DNA from: Streptomyces diastatochromogenes
GTDB taxonomy: Bacteria > Actinomycetota > Actinomycetes > Streptomycetales > Streptomycetaceae
DNA: 64,000 bases
Direction: 5' to 3'
Assembly (NCBI RefSeq): GCF_002242805.1
Contig: NZ_MCGQ01000003.1
Location: 1-64,000 of the forward strand
Shown: piece by piece, positions 27,750-36,502 of the stretch
Layout of the letters: each line of letters begins with the position of its first letter
Position numbering within the stretch: the stretch's first letter is position 1
The notes under the pieces: generated by a model
What the model was told of the DNA's origin: nothing
The model's database searches: none
The model's input: only the letters and a program-made list of their open reading frames with translations
Program-made: the position numbers and the translations under genes

Positions 27750-28352
27750 ATGAACGATCGCATGGTGTGGATCGACTGCGAGATGACCGGCCTCTCGCTG
27801 TCCGACGACGCTCTCATCGAGGTGGCCGCCCTCGTCACCGACTCCGAGCTGAACGTACTCGGCGAGGGGGTGGACATCGTCATCCGTCCGCCGGACTCGG
27901 CGCTGGAGACGATGCCGGAGGTGGTGCGTCAGATGCACACCGCGTCCGGGCTCCTCGACGAGCTGGCCGGGGGCACGACGCTGGCCGACGCCGAGGAGCA
28001 GGTGCTGGCGTATGTACGGGAGTGGGTGAAGGAGCCCGGCAAGGCCCCGCTGTGCGGCAACTCCGTCGGCACCGACCGCGGCTTCCTGCTGCGGGACATG
28101 CCGACCCTGGAGGACTACCTCCACTACCGGATCGTCGACGTCTCGTCGATCAAGGAGCTGGCCCGCCGCTGGTACCCCCGGGCCTACTTCAACAGCCCGG
28201 AGAAGAACGGCAACCACCGCGCCCTCGCCGACATCCGCGAGTCGATCGCCGAGCTGCGCTACTACCGCGAGGCCGTCTTCGTCCCGCAGCCCGGCCCGGA
28301 CTCCGACACCGCCAAGTCGATCGCCGCCAAGCACGTCCTGCCGGCCCAGTAG
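27750..28352 (+). CDS. orn: Oligoribonuclease
   Basis: This 200-residue DEDDh 3'-5' exonuclease degrades RNA dinucleotides, including pGpG from c-di-GMP breakdown. Motifs are [11 protein letters not shown] (Asp/Glu), [12 protein letters not shown] (Asp) and [19 protein letters not shown] (His and Asp). AAGGTGAG just before ATG 27750 supports the start. Its place beside adpA is the standard Streptomyces order. Because the same window carries cdgA, both c-di-GMP turnover and its final product clearance are encoded here, though not together. Confidence 0.95.
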   Translation: MNDRMVWIDCEMTGLSLSDDALIEVAALVTDSELNVLGEGVDIVIRPPDSALETMPEVVRQMHTASGLLDELAGGTTLADAEEQVLAYVREWVKEPGKAPLCGNSVGTDRGFLLRDMPTLEDYLHYRIVDVSSIKELARRWYPRAYFNSPEKNGNHRALADIRESIAELRYYREAVFVPQPGPDSDTAKSIAAKHVLPAQ

Positions 28353-28458
28353 AACCCCGTCGGAAGCCCCCGCGAAAACCTGTGCGCGAGCACCCCTTCG
28401 GACCCTGTAGACTTCTTCTCGGCCGGTCGGGGAAACGACAAGTTCCACCACCGGTCAT

Positions 28459-28532
28459 GGTGGGTGTAGCTCAGCTGGTAGAGCACCTGGTTGTGGTCCA
28501 GGATGCCGCGGGTTCGAGTCCCGTCACTCACC
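28459..28532 (+). tRNA. tRNA-His (GTG anticodon)
   Basis: The cloverleaf has a GTGGGTG acceptor arm pairing with CACTCAC (one G-U pair), a D-arm with AGCTCAGCTGGTAGAGC, an anticodon arm CCTGG-TTGTGGT-CCAGG with GTG anticodon, and a T-arm GGGTTCGAGTCCC. The encoded G at 28459 and unpaired C at 28532 give the extra G-1:C73 pair diagnostic of tRNA-His. The CCA end is not encoded. Confidence 0.97.
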
Positions 28533-28539
28533 CTGAGTG

Positions 28540-28586
28540 ATCAGCCGGTGACTCCGTCGAGAGACGGGTCACCGGCTGATTCGTTT
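28540..28586 (+). terminator. Terminator after tRNA-His
   Basis: ATCAGCCGGTGAC (28540-28552) pairs perfectly with 28568-28580, followed by TCGTTTTCG. The T-rich tail fits a rho-independent terminator ending the tRNA transcript. Confidence 0.88.
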
Positions 28587-28693
28587 TCGCGCCTGACGCC
28601 CTCCACTCCTGGCTCGTACGCCGACGGCTCCGCGCGTCCCACCGCACCCCGACCCGGTGCAGTAGAACTCGCTCCGGCGGTCACCCGCCCCGC

Positions 28694-29749
28694 TCAAGAC
28701 GAAGCCCGCACCTCCAGCTCCGTGGACAACACTGCATGCCGCCGCTCCAGCCCCCGGGACATGGCCGGGCGGCGGTCGGCTATCTCCGTGAGCAGGAGGT
28801 CGATCATCGCGCGGCCCATCTCCTCGATGGGCTGGCGGACGCTGGTCAGTGGTGGGTCCATGTGGCGGGCGATGGCCGAGTCGTCGTAACCGACCAGCGC
28901 CACGTCGTCCGGGATCCGCACGCCCGCCTCGCGCAGGACCTGGCGGGCGCCCGCCGCCATGACGTCGGAGCCGGCGAAGACCGCGTCCAGGTCGGGGTGG
29001 CGGGCGAGCAGCGTGGTCATCGCGCGGCGGCCGCCCTCCTCGGTGAAGTCCCCGGGTTCGATGAGGAGTTCGTCCACCTGACGGCCCGCGTCCCGCAGGG
29101 CGTCGCGGTAGCCGTCGACGCGGCGCTGGGCGCCGTAGACGTCGAGGCGGCCGGTGATGTGGGCGATCTTGCGGCGGCCCCGGGAGAGCAGGTGCTCCAC
29201 GGCCGAGCGGCCGCCGCCGTAGTTGTCCGAGTCCACCGAGGTGAGCGTCTCCGTGGCCGAGCGCGGGCCGCTGATCACCGCCGGGATCTCCAGCTGGGCC
29301 AGCAGATCCGGGAGGGGGTCGTCGGCGTGGACCGAGACCAGGAGGACGCCGTCCACGCGGTGGGCCGCCAGGTACTGGGCGAGGCGCTGCCGCTCCCGGT
29401 CGCTGCCCGCGAAGATCAGCAGTAGCTGCATCTCCGTGTCGGAGAGTTCGGCGCCCACGCCGCGCAGCATGTCCGAGAAGTACGGCTCCGCGAAGAAGCG
29501 GGTCTCGGGCTCGGGGACGACCAGCGCGATGGCGTCGGTGCGGTTGGCCGCGAGGGCGCGGGCCGCCGTGTTCGGGACGTAGCCGAGTTCGGCGACCGCC
29601 GCCTCGACCGCCGCGCGGGTCGCGTCGCTGACCCGGGGCGAGCCGTTGATCACCCGCGAGACCGTGCCCCGGCCGACCCCGGCCCGGGCGGCAACCTCCT
29701 CGAGCGTGGGACGCCCCCCGCTCCGGCCCCGCGCTCCGTGGCTTGCCAT
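28694..29749 (-). CDS. cebR: CebR, LacI-family cellobiose/cello-oligosaccharide repressor
   Basis: This 351-residue repressor has an N-terminal LacI helix-turn-helix (TLEEVAARAGVGRGTVSRVI then NGSPRVSDATR) and a periplasmic-binding-protein-like sensor domain (AIALVVPEPETRFFAEPYF, VDGVLLVSVHADDPLPDLL, GYDDSAIARHMDPPLTSVRQ). It is divergent from cebEFG and a perfect CebR box lies in between. In other streptomycetes CebR is released by cellobiose. GGGAGG eight bases upstream supports ATG 29749. Confidence 0.94.
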   Translation of the reverse strand: MASHGARGRSGGRPTLEEVAARAGVGRGTVSRVINGSPRVSDATRAAVEAAVAELGYVPNTAARALAANRTDAIALVVPEPETRFFAEPYFSDMLRGVGAELSDTEMQLLLIFAGSDRERQRLAQYLAAHRVDGVLLVSVHADDPLPDLLAQLEIPAVISGPRSATETLTSVDSDNYGGGRSAVEHLLSRGRRKIAHITGRLDVYGAQRRVDGYRDALRDAGRQVDELLIEPGDFTEEGGRRAMTTLLARHPDLDAVFAGSDVMAAGARQVLREAGVRIPDDVALVGYDDSAIARHMDPPLTSVRQPIEEMGRAMIDLLLTEIADRRPAMSRGLERRHAVLSTELEVRASS

Positions 29750-30060
29750 GGGATCCGCCTCCCTCACACCAACATCCTGGCTGGCTGGAATCTAACAGTC
29801 CTGGCCAGAGCGGCGAGCGGCAGCGGACGTCCGGGGAAGGCCAGTTAACGCTCGGATAACTGAACGCATCCCTCCGCGTCCGCTCCCTTGACACCCCGCC
29901 GCGAACCGACGACTCTTCAACACATCACTGGTGGGAGCGCTCCCACAGTACCTGACACATACACATCCCGCACGTTCCCCGCCCGAGCCGCAGCGAGTAC
30001 GAACGGGCCCAACCATGCAGTTGGCCGGGGGGTCGGCACGTCAGGCAACAGGAGGACGCA
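29750..30060. promoter_or_regulatory. cebR-cebE intergenic region with a CebR box
   Basis: This 311-bp divergent region contains TGGGAGCGCTCCCA at 29932-29945, an exact 14-bp CebR operator (symmetry extends to 16 bp). A TTGACA -35 hexamer at 29888-29893 with a weak -10 17-18 bases later could be the cebE promoter; the operator would then lie just downstream and block transcription. The cebE leader is about 115 bases. Confidence 0.9.
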
Positions 30061-31392
30061 ATGCGCACGAGCATCCGCCGGTCCCGCAGGCTGGGGGCCT
30101 TCGTGGCCGTCGCCGCGCTGACCACAGGGCTGCTGGCCGGCTGCGCCAACGACTCGGACGACGGCTCGTCGAACGCGGACGGCGGCAGCAACGGCAGTGG
30201 CAAGGGCAAGATCACGCTGACCATCGGGACCTTCGGCGTCTTCGGCTACAAGCAGGCCGGCCTCTACGACGAGTACATGAAGCTCCATCCGAACATCAAC
30301 ATCAAGGAGAACGTCACCACTCGTACCGACGTCTACTGGCCGAAGGTGCTCACCCGCCTCCAGGCCGGCTCCGGCACCGACGACATCCAGGCCATCGAGG
30401 TCGGCAACATCACCGAGGCCGTCCAGACGCAGGGGAACAAGTTCGTCGACCTCGGCAAGGACGTCGACAAGTCGCAGTGGCTGGACTGGAAGAACGCCCA
30501 GGCCACCACCAAGGACGGCAAGCTCATCGGGCTCGGGACCGACATCGGGCCGATGGCCATCTGCTACCGCCAGGACCTGTTCAAGCAGGCCGGCCTGGAG
30601 ACCGACCGGACCAAGCTCGCCGCACAGTGGAAGGGCGACTGGGCCAAGTACGTCGACGTCGGCAAGCAGTACATGAAGAAGGCGCCCAAGGGCACCAAGT
30701 TCGTGGACTCCGCGTCCTCCGTCTACAACGCGGCCCTGGGCGGCGGCGACCAGCGGTACTACGACAAGGACGGCAACGTCGTCTGGGACAAGTCCAGCGG
30801 TGTGAAGACGGCCTGGGACGTGGCAATGTCCGTCGCGACCAGCAACATGTCGGCGAAGCTGAAGCAGTTCGACCCGACCTGGGACCAGGGGTACGCCAAC
30901 GGCACCTTCGCCACGGTGGCCTGCCCGGCCTGGATGATCGGCTACATCGAGCAGAAGTCCGGTGACTCCGGCAAGGGCAAGTGGGACGTGGCGGCGGCCC
31001 CGACCGCGGCCAACTGGGGCGGCTCCTTCCTCGGTGTGCCGACGGCGAGCAAGCACCAGAAGGAGGCCGTCGAGCTGGCCAAGTGGCTGACCGCGCCCGA
31101 GCAGCAGGCCAAGGTCTTCGCCAAGCAGGCGAGCTTCCCGTCGACCCCGTCGGCGTACGCGAGCCTGAAGCCGGCCGCCGACACCACGGCGTACTTCTCG
31201 AACGCGCCGATCACGCAGATCTTCTCCGACTCGGCGAAGACCATCCCGACGCAGTACTTCGGCACGAAGGACCAGCCGATCAACACCGCGATCACCGACG
31301 TCGGCATCCTCCAGGTCGAGCAGAAGGGCAAGTCCCCCGCGCAGGGCTGGGACGCCGCGTCCAAGGAGATCAAGGACGTGCTCGGCCAGTGA
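30061..31392 (+). CDS. cebE: CebE, cellobiose/cellotriose-binding lipoprotein
   Basis: This 443-residue extracellular solute-binding protein (family 1) has a basic N-terminus and a lipobox LLAGC ending at Cys 27; a Gly/Ser-rich linker follows, then the binding domain beginning KITLTIGTFGVFGYKQAG. It captures cello-oligosaccharides outside the membrane for CebFG. It overlaps cebF by GTGA. The ordering cebR-cebE-cebF-cebG-bglC is characteristic. Confidence 0.95.
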   Translation: MRTSIRRSRRLGAFVAVAALTTGLLAGCANDSDDGSSNADGGSNGSGKGKITLTIGTFGVFGYKQAGLYDEYMKLHPNINIKENVTTRTDVYWPKVLTRLQAGSGTDDIQAIEVGNITEAVQTQGNKFVDLGKDVDKSQWLDWKNAQATTKDGKLIGLGTDIGPMAICYRQDLFKQAGLETDRTKLAAQWKGDWAKYVDVGKQYMKKAPKGTKFVDSASSVYNAALGGGDQRYYDKDGNVVWDKSSGVKTAWDVAMSVATSNMSAKLKQFDPTWDQGYANGTFATVACPAWMIGYIEQKSGDSGKGKWDVAAAPTAANWGGSFLGVPTASKHQKEAVELAKWLTAPEQQAKVFAKQASFPSTPSAYASLKPAADTTAYFSNAPITQIFSDSAKTIPTQYFGTKDQPINTAITDVGILQVEQKGKSPAQGWDAASKEIKDVLGQ

Positions 31393-32414
31393 CCAGCTCC
31401 AAGCAGGCTCTCGCGCACCCCGCGTCGAGCGCCGAGGCCGCGCCCGGCACCCCGCCGGGCGCGGCCCGGGGCGCTCACGGTCGCGGTACGCCGGCGGGCA
31501 CCGACTCCTGGCGCAGCCGGCTGTACCGCTGGGACATGAAGGCGTCGCCGTACGCGTTCGTCGCCCCCTTCTTCGTCCTGTTCGGGGCCTTCACGCTGGT
31601 CCCGCTGCTCTACACGGCCTGGTACTCGCTGCACAACGTCCAGCTGTCGGCGCTGGACCACCAGACCTGGGCGGGCCTGGACAACTACCGGAACCTGTTG
31701 TCCTCGGACTTCTTCTGGAACGCCCTGAAGAACACGTTCACCATCGGGCTGATCTCCACGGTTCCGCAGCTGCTGGCCGCGCTCGGCCTCGCCCATCTGC
31801 TGAACTACAGGCTGCGCGGCTCGACCGTGTGGCGGGTCGTGATGCTGACCCCGTACGCCACCTCGGTGGCCGCCGCGACCCTGGTGTTCACGCTGCTGTA
31901 CTCGTGGGACGGCGGCATGATCAACTGGATTCTCCACTTCGTCGGGGTCGATCCCGTCAACTGGCGTGAGTCGGACTGGGGTTCGCAGTTCGCGGTGTCG
32001 TCGATCGTGATCTGGCGCTGGACTGGCTACAACGCGCTGATCTACCTGGCGGCGATGCAGGCGATCCCGACGGATCTGTACGAGTCGGCGGCGCTCGACG
32101 GCGCGAACCGCTGGCAGCAGTTCCGGCATGTGACGATCCCGCAGCTGCGGCCCACGATCCTGTTCACGATCGTCGTCTCCACCATCGGCGCGACCCAGCT
32201 CTTCGGCGAGGTCCTGCTGTTCGGCGGGGTCAGCGGGTCCAAGGGCGGCTCCGAGCACCAGTACCAGACGCTCGGTCTGTACATGTACGACCAGGGCTGG
32301 ATCATCGGCAACCTCGGCAAGGCGTCCGCGATCGCCTGGTCGATGTTCCTGATCCTGTTGATCGTCGCCGCGGTCAATCTGCTGCTCACCCGACGGCTGA
32401 GGAAGTCCCAATGA
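31389..32414 (+). CDS. cebF: CebF, cello-oligosaccharide ABC permease
   Basis: This 341-residue MalF-type permease has a disordered cytosolic N-terminus of about 45 residues and six predicted membrane helices (AFVAPFFVLFGAFTLVPLLY first). The cytoplasmic loop YESAALDGANRWQQFRHVTI is the EAA motif that docks the ATPase. GTG 31389 overlaps the cebE stop. No ATPase is encoded in this operon; in Streptomyces the shared ATPase MsiK serves this transporter. Confidence 0.95.
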   Translation: MTSSKQALAHPASSAEAAPGTPPGAARGAHGRGTPAGTDSWRSRLYRWDMKASPYAFVAPFFVLFGAFTLVPLLYTAWYSLHNVQLSALDHQTWAGLDNYRNLLSSDFFWNALKNTFTIGLISTVPQLLAALGLAHLLNYRLRGSTVWRVVMLTPYATSVAAATLVFTLLYSWDGGMINWILHFVGVDPVNWRESDWGSQFAVSSIVIWRWTGYNALIYLAAMQAIPTDLYESAALDGANRWQQFRHVTIPQLRPTILFTIVVSTIGATQLFGEVLLFGGVSGSKGGSEHQYQTLGLYMYDQGWIIGNLGKASAIAWSMFLILLIVAAVNLLLTRRLRKSQ

Positions 32415-33304
32415 CGACCAGTGAACTGACGCTGCCCGCGGCGAAGGCGACGAAGGTGAAGCGTCGCCGGGTGATGGGCGCGGGCAAGCAGCTGCACGCG
32501 GGCCCGGTGACGTACGTCGTCCTGACGATCTTCGCTCTCGTCTCGCTGGCCCCGCTGGTGTGGACGGCGATCGCGGCCTCGCGCACCGACCGGCGGCTCG
32601 CCCAGACTCCGCCGCCACTGTGGTTCGGCGGCAACCTGTTCAAGAACATGCAGGCCGCCTGGGACCAGGCGGGGCTCGGTACGGCGATGTTCAACTCGGT
32701 GATCGTGGCGGGCACGATCACGGTGAGCACGGTGCTGTTCGCCACGCTGGCCGGCTTCGCCTTCGCCAAGCTGCGGTTCCGGTTCTCCGGCCTGCTGTTG
32801 CTGCTGACCATCGGCACGATGATGATCCCGCCGCAGCTGGCCGTCGTACCGCTGTACCTGTGGATGTCGAACTTCGGCTGGTCCAACCAGCTGCAGACGG
32901 TGATCCTGCCGAGCCTGGTGACGGCGTTCGGCACGTTCTTCATGCGGCAGTACCTGGTGCAGGCGCTGCCGTCGGAGCTGATCGAGGCGGCCCGGGTGGA
33001 CGGGGCGAGCAGCATCCGGATCGTGTGGCACGTGGTGTTCCCGGCCGCCCGGCCCGCGATGGCCGTGCTCGGCCTGCTGACCTTCGTGTTCGCCTGGAAC
33101 GACTTCCTGTGGCCGATCATCGCCCTGAACCAGCAGAACCCGACCGTGCAGGTGGCCCTGAACTCGCTCGGCACCGGCTATGTCCCGGACCAGGCGGTGA
33201 TCATGGCGGGTGCGCTGCTCGGCACGCTGCCGCTGCTGATCGCCTTCCTGCTGTTCGGCAAGCAGATCGTGGGCGGGATCATGCAGGGCGCGATCAAGGG
33301 CTGA
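32411..33304 (+). CDS. cebG: CebG, cello-oligosaccharide ABC permease
   Basis: This 297-residue MalG-type permease has six membrane helices ([20 protein letters not shown] to [18 protein letters not shown]) and the EAA loop [20 protein letters not shown]. It pairs with CebF. ATGA overlap with cebF indicates coupled translation. bglC follows after 103 bp and has its own CebR box, so it may be transcribed both with and independently of the transporter genes. Confidence 0.95.
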   Translation: MTTSELTLPAAKATKVKRRRVMGAGKQLHAGPVTYVVLTIFALVSLAPLVWTAIAASRTDRRLAQTPPPLWFGGNLFKNMQAAWDQAGLGTAMFNSVIVAGTITVSTVLFATLAGFAFAKLRFRFSGLLLLLTIGTMMIPPQLAVVPLYLWMSNFGWSNQLQTVILPSLVTAFGTFFMRQYLVQALPSELIEAARVDGASSIRIVWHVVFPAARPAMAVLGLLTFVFAWNDFLWPIIALNQQNPTVQVALNSLGTGYVPDQAVIMAGALLGTLPLLIAFLLFGKQIVGGIMQGAIKG

Positions 33305-33394
33305 CACCCTCCGGCAAGGGGGCCGGGCCACCGCCGCCCCGGCCCCTTCCTCCCCCACCTCCCCACCCACTTCGTCGGTCTCCTACGACCTCAA

Positions 33395-33408
33395 TGGGAG
33401 CGCTTCCA
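33395..33408 (+). promoter_or_regulatory. Second CebR box, abutting the bglC start codon
   Basis: TGGGAGCGCTTCCA matches 13 of 14 positions of the CebR operator. Its last base is the A of the bglC ATG (33408), so a bound repressor would cover the ribosome site and the start of the gene. The GGGAG part of the operator doubles as the ribosome-binding site. Confidence 0.9.
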
Positions 33409-34835
33409 TGCCTGAACCCGTTACCTCCGTGACCTTTCCTCCCGCCTTCCTCTGGGGCGCCGCGACCTCCGCGTACCAGATCGAGGGGGCGGTGCGGGAG
33501 GACGGCCGCACCCCCTCGATCTGGGACACCTTCAGCCATACGCCGGGCAGGACGGCCGGCGGCGAGACCGGTGACATCGCCGTCGACCACTACCACCGCT
33601 ACCGCGACGACGTGGCGCTCATGGCGGACCTGGGCCTGAACGCCTACCGCTTCTCGGTCTCCTGGTCCCGGGTGCAGCCGACCGGGCGGGGCCCGGCGGT
33701 CCAGGTGGGCCTGGACTTCTACCGCCGCCTGGTGGACGAGCTGCTCGCGCGCGGCATCAAGCCGGCGGTCACCCTCTACCACTGGGACCTGCCGCAGGAG
33801 CTGGAGGACGCGGGCGGCTGGCCGGAGCGGGACACCGCGCTCCGGTTCGCCGAGTACGCGCAGCTGGTCGGCGAGGCGCTGGGCGACCGGGTGGAGCACT
33901 GGATCACCCTCAACGAGCCCTGGTGCAGCGCCTTCCTGGGCTACGGCTCCGGCGTCCACGCCCCCGGGCGCACCGACCCGGCTGCCTCCCTGCGCGCGGC
34001 CCACCACCTCAACCTGGCCCACGGCCTGGGTACGGCGGCCCTGCGCTCGGTGATGCCGGCCCGCAACCAGATCGCCATCAGCCTCAACTCCTCGGTGGTA
34101 CGACCCCTTTCGCAGGACCCGGCCGACCTGGCGGCGGCCCGCCGCATCGACGACCTGGCCAACGGGATCTTCCACGGGCCGATGCTGCACGGGGCGTACC
34201 CCGAGACCCTCTTCCCGGCGACGGCTTCGGTCACCGACTGGTCGTACGTCCTCGACGGCGACGTCCGCACGATCAACGCGCCGCTGGACGCGCTCGGCCT
34301 GAACTACTACACGCCGACCCTCGTCTCGGCAGCCCCCGACACGGTCCGGGGCCCGCGGGCCGACGGCCACGGCGCCAGCGACCACTCCCCCTGGCCGGCC
34401 GCGGACGGTGTGCTGTTCCACCAGACCCCGGGCGAGCGCACGGAGATGGGCTGGACGATCGACCCGACGGGCCTGCACGAGCTGATCATGCGCTACTCAC
34501 GGGAGGCCCCCGGCCTGCCGCTGTACATCACCGAGAACGGCGCGGCCTACGACGACAAGCCCGACCCGGACGGCAACGTCCACGACCCCGAGCGCATCGC
34601 CTACCTCCACTCCCACCTCTCGGCGGTCCGCCGCGCCCTCACCGACGGCGCGGACGTACGCGGCTACTACCTGTGGTCCCTGCTGGACAACTTCGAGTGG
34701 GCGTACGGCTACGGCAAGCGCTTCGGCGCGGTGTACGTGGACTACGCGACCCTGGAGCGGACCCCGAAGTCGAGCGCGCGGTGGTACGGGGAGGCGGCAC
34801 GGACGGGGGCGCTGCCGGGGGTGTCGGCCGCCTAG
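33408..34835 (+). CDS. bglC: BglC, intracellular beta-glucosidase (GH1)
   Basis: This 475-residue GH1 enzyme hydrolyses imported cellobiose to glucose. There is no signal peptide. Signatures are [20 protein letters not shown] at the N-terminus, the acid/base Glu in [11 protein letters not shown] and nucleophile Glu in [11 protein letters not shown], and [20 protein letters not shown] late. It closes the ceb regulon block. In vivo this also removes the CebR inducer, so the gene is a feedback element as well as a catabolic one. Confidence 0.96.
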   Translation: MPEPVTSVTFPPAFLWGAATSAYQIEGAVREDGRTPSIWDTFSHTPGRTAGGETGDIAVDHYHRYRDDVALMADLGLNAYRFSVSWSRVQPTGRGPAVQVGLDFYRRLVDELLARGIKPAVTLYHWDLPQELEDAGGWPERDTALRFAEYAQLVGEALGDRVEHWITLNEPWCSAFLGYGSGVHAPGRTDPAASLRAAHHLNLAHGLGTAALRSVMPARNQIAISLNSSVVRPLSQDPADLAAARRIDDLANGIFHGPMLHGAYPETLFPATASVTDWSYVLDGDVRTINAPLDALGLNYYTPTLVSAAPDTVRGPRADGHGASDHSPWPAADGVLFHQTPGERTEMGWTIDPTGLHELIMRYSREAPGLPLYITENGAAYDDKPDPDGNVHDPERIAYLHSHLSAVRRALTDGADVRGYYLWSLLDNFEWAYGYGKRFGAVYVDYATLERTPKSSARWYGEAARTGALPGVSAA

Positions 34836-34843
34836 CGGCAAGG

Positions 34844-34878
34844 GGCGCGGCACCCCTCGGGGGGAGGGGTGCCGCGCC
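34844..34878. terminator. Terminator between bglC and chitinase
   Basis: GGCGCGGCACCCCTC (34844-34858) pairs with GAGGGGTGCCGCGCC (34864-34878) across a G5 loop: 15 perfect base pairs. It lies between convergent stops and serves both genes. Confidence 0.92.
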
Positions 34879-34905
34879 TCGCCGGTCAGGAGCCGTACGG
34901 CTCGG

Positions 34906-36390
34906 TCACTTGAAGGCGCCGAACGCCTTCGAGAACGCGAACTTGTCCTGGGTGATCGAGCTGCACGTGGCATCGGCGGTGGGCTTGGTGCCGCCGTCGC
35001 ACTGCTTGTCGCGGGTCGCGGACCACATGGAGAGCCAGCCGAGGCCCTTGGACTTGGCGAAGTTCACCAGCTGGGTGGCGTCGTCGACCTTGAAGACCTC
35101 GGAGGAGACGTCGTTGACGCCGAGCATCGGGGTGACCGCGACCGTCTTCCAGGCGGCGGAGTCGGACAGCCCCAGCACGCTCTTGACCTGGGCCTGGGTG
35201 GCGGTCGCCGCCTGCTCGGCATAGGTGCCCATGTCGCCGCTGTAGGAGGGGCCGTAGTCCATCGCCATGATGTTGACGGTGTCGATCTTCACGCCGTTGG
35301 ACTTGGCGTTGGAGAGCAGGTTCACGCCGTCCTGGGTCAGGCCCTCGGGCATCACCGGGAGGGTGTAGGAGACGTCCAGGCCCGGGTGCTGGGCCTGGAG
35401 CTTGGCTATGGCCTGGGCGCGGCGGGTGTTGGCGGCCGTGTTCGGCAGCGCGCCGCCCTCGACGTCGAAGTCGACCTTGGTCAGCTTGAAGGCGTCGACG
35501 ACCTTGCCGTAGGCGGCGGCCAGCGCGTCCGCGGAGGAGCAGGTGGTGGCCAGCTCGGAGCCGGAGGCGCCGCCGAAGGAGACTCGGACGTCACCGCCCT
35601 TGGCGCGCAGGGAGCCGATCTGCGCGGCCACGCCGTCGCTGGTGACGTCCGTGACGCCGCCCCACTTGGGGGTGCAGCCGCCGCCGTCGGTGATGAAGGC
35701 GAGGTTGAAGTTCTTCACGCCGGTCGCGTCGGCCGCGGCGAGGAGGTCGAAGGCCGGGTAGAGGGAGGTGTCGACGTAGGGCGCGAAGCCGGCGGAGGCG
35801 GTGGTGCCGCTGCCGGTGCTTCCGGTCGGCGTGGGCGTCGCGCTCTGGGTGGGGGTGGCGCTCTGGGTCGGGGTCGCGGTCTGGGTGGGGGTCGCGGTCT
35901 GGGTGGGGGTCGGGGCCGGCGACTGGGTCTGCGTCGGGCGGCCGCTCGGCTCGGGGGTCGCGCCGCCGTCCGCGGAACAGCTCGCGTTGTCGATCCGACA
36001 ACCGGTGGGATCACCGGCGCCGTTGACGACGAAGCCGACGGTGACCGACTTGCCGGGCGCGAGGCCCTCGGTGTCCCACTTGGCCTGCTTCACGGTGACG
36101 TGCTGACCGCTCACGCTCGACTCGCCGTTCCACAGCGAGCTGAGCTTCGCGCCCGCGGGGAGGTCGAACTCCAGCGTCCAGGTCTTCTCCGCCTGGCCGC
36201 TGTTGTTGGTGACGACGTACTGCGCGGTGTAGCCCGTCGACCAGTCGCTGGTCTTGGTGTACGCGGCGTTCACGCCGGCCGCGTTCGCGGTGCCGGTCAG
36301 CAGGACCGCGCCGCCGCCGACCACGGCCGCGGCGACCAGGCCGCCGATCGCCTTGTTCCTGCCACTGATCCTGCGCCGGTGCATGCTCAT
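34906..36390 (-). CDS. Secreted chitinase, CBM2 plus GH18
   Basis: This 494-residue exported enzyme has a Sec signal ending TANA-A near residue 37, a CBM2-type domain (NAAYTKTSDWSTGYTAQYVV; ends TGCRIDNASC), a linker of PTQTATPTQSATP repeats (about 155-200), and a GH18 domain (SAGFAPYVDTSLYPAFDLL). The GH18 active-site strand reads KVDFDVEGG, keeping the D-x-D-x-E catalytic spacing. It would bind and cut chitin. The linker DNA (35820-35930) is a run of similar 12-18 bp units. GCAGG seven bases upstream supports the first ATG. I saw no DasR palindrome upstream, unlike the hexosaminidase. Confidence 0.93.
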   Translation of the reverse strand: MSMHRRRISGRNKAIGGLVAAAVVGGGAVLLTGTANAAGVNAAYTKTSDWSTGYTAQYVVTNNSGQAEKTWTLEFDLPAGAKLSSLWNGESSVSGQHVTVKQAKWDTEGLAPGKSVTVGFVVNGAGDPTGCRIDNASCSADGGATPEPSGRPTQTQSPAPTPTQTATPTQTATPTQSATPTQSATPTPTGSTGSGTTASAGFAPYVDTSLYPAFDLLAAADATGVKNFNLAFITDGGGCTPKWGGVTDVTSDGVAAQIGSLRAKGGDVRVSFGGASGSELATTCSSADALAAAYGKVVDAFKLTKVDFDVEGGALPNTAANTRRAQAIAKLQAQHPGLDVSYTLPVMPEGLTQDGVNLLSNAKSNGVKIDTVNIMAMDYGPSYSGDMGTYAEQAATATQAQVKSVLGLSDSAAWKTVAVTPMLGVNDVSSEVFKVDDATQLVNFAKSKGLGWLSMWSATRDKQCDGGTKPTADATCSSITQDKFAFSKAFGAFK

Positions 36391-36502
36391 GCGCGTGCCT
36401 GCTTTCGCTGTTCACGGGGAGGTGAGGTGCGGCAGCACGCTAGCGAGCGAGAATCGGACAAACGGCTTGATACGGGCGGCTGTTGGGGATCTTATGGTGC
36501 GC

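Noticed and set aside
29843..29858. TTAACGCTCGGATAA-like sequence near cebR resembling the TetR operator of the carboxylase cluster
   Set aside because: Only one arm matches and it lies just upstream of cebR, far from acyl-CoA genes; chance match.
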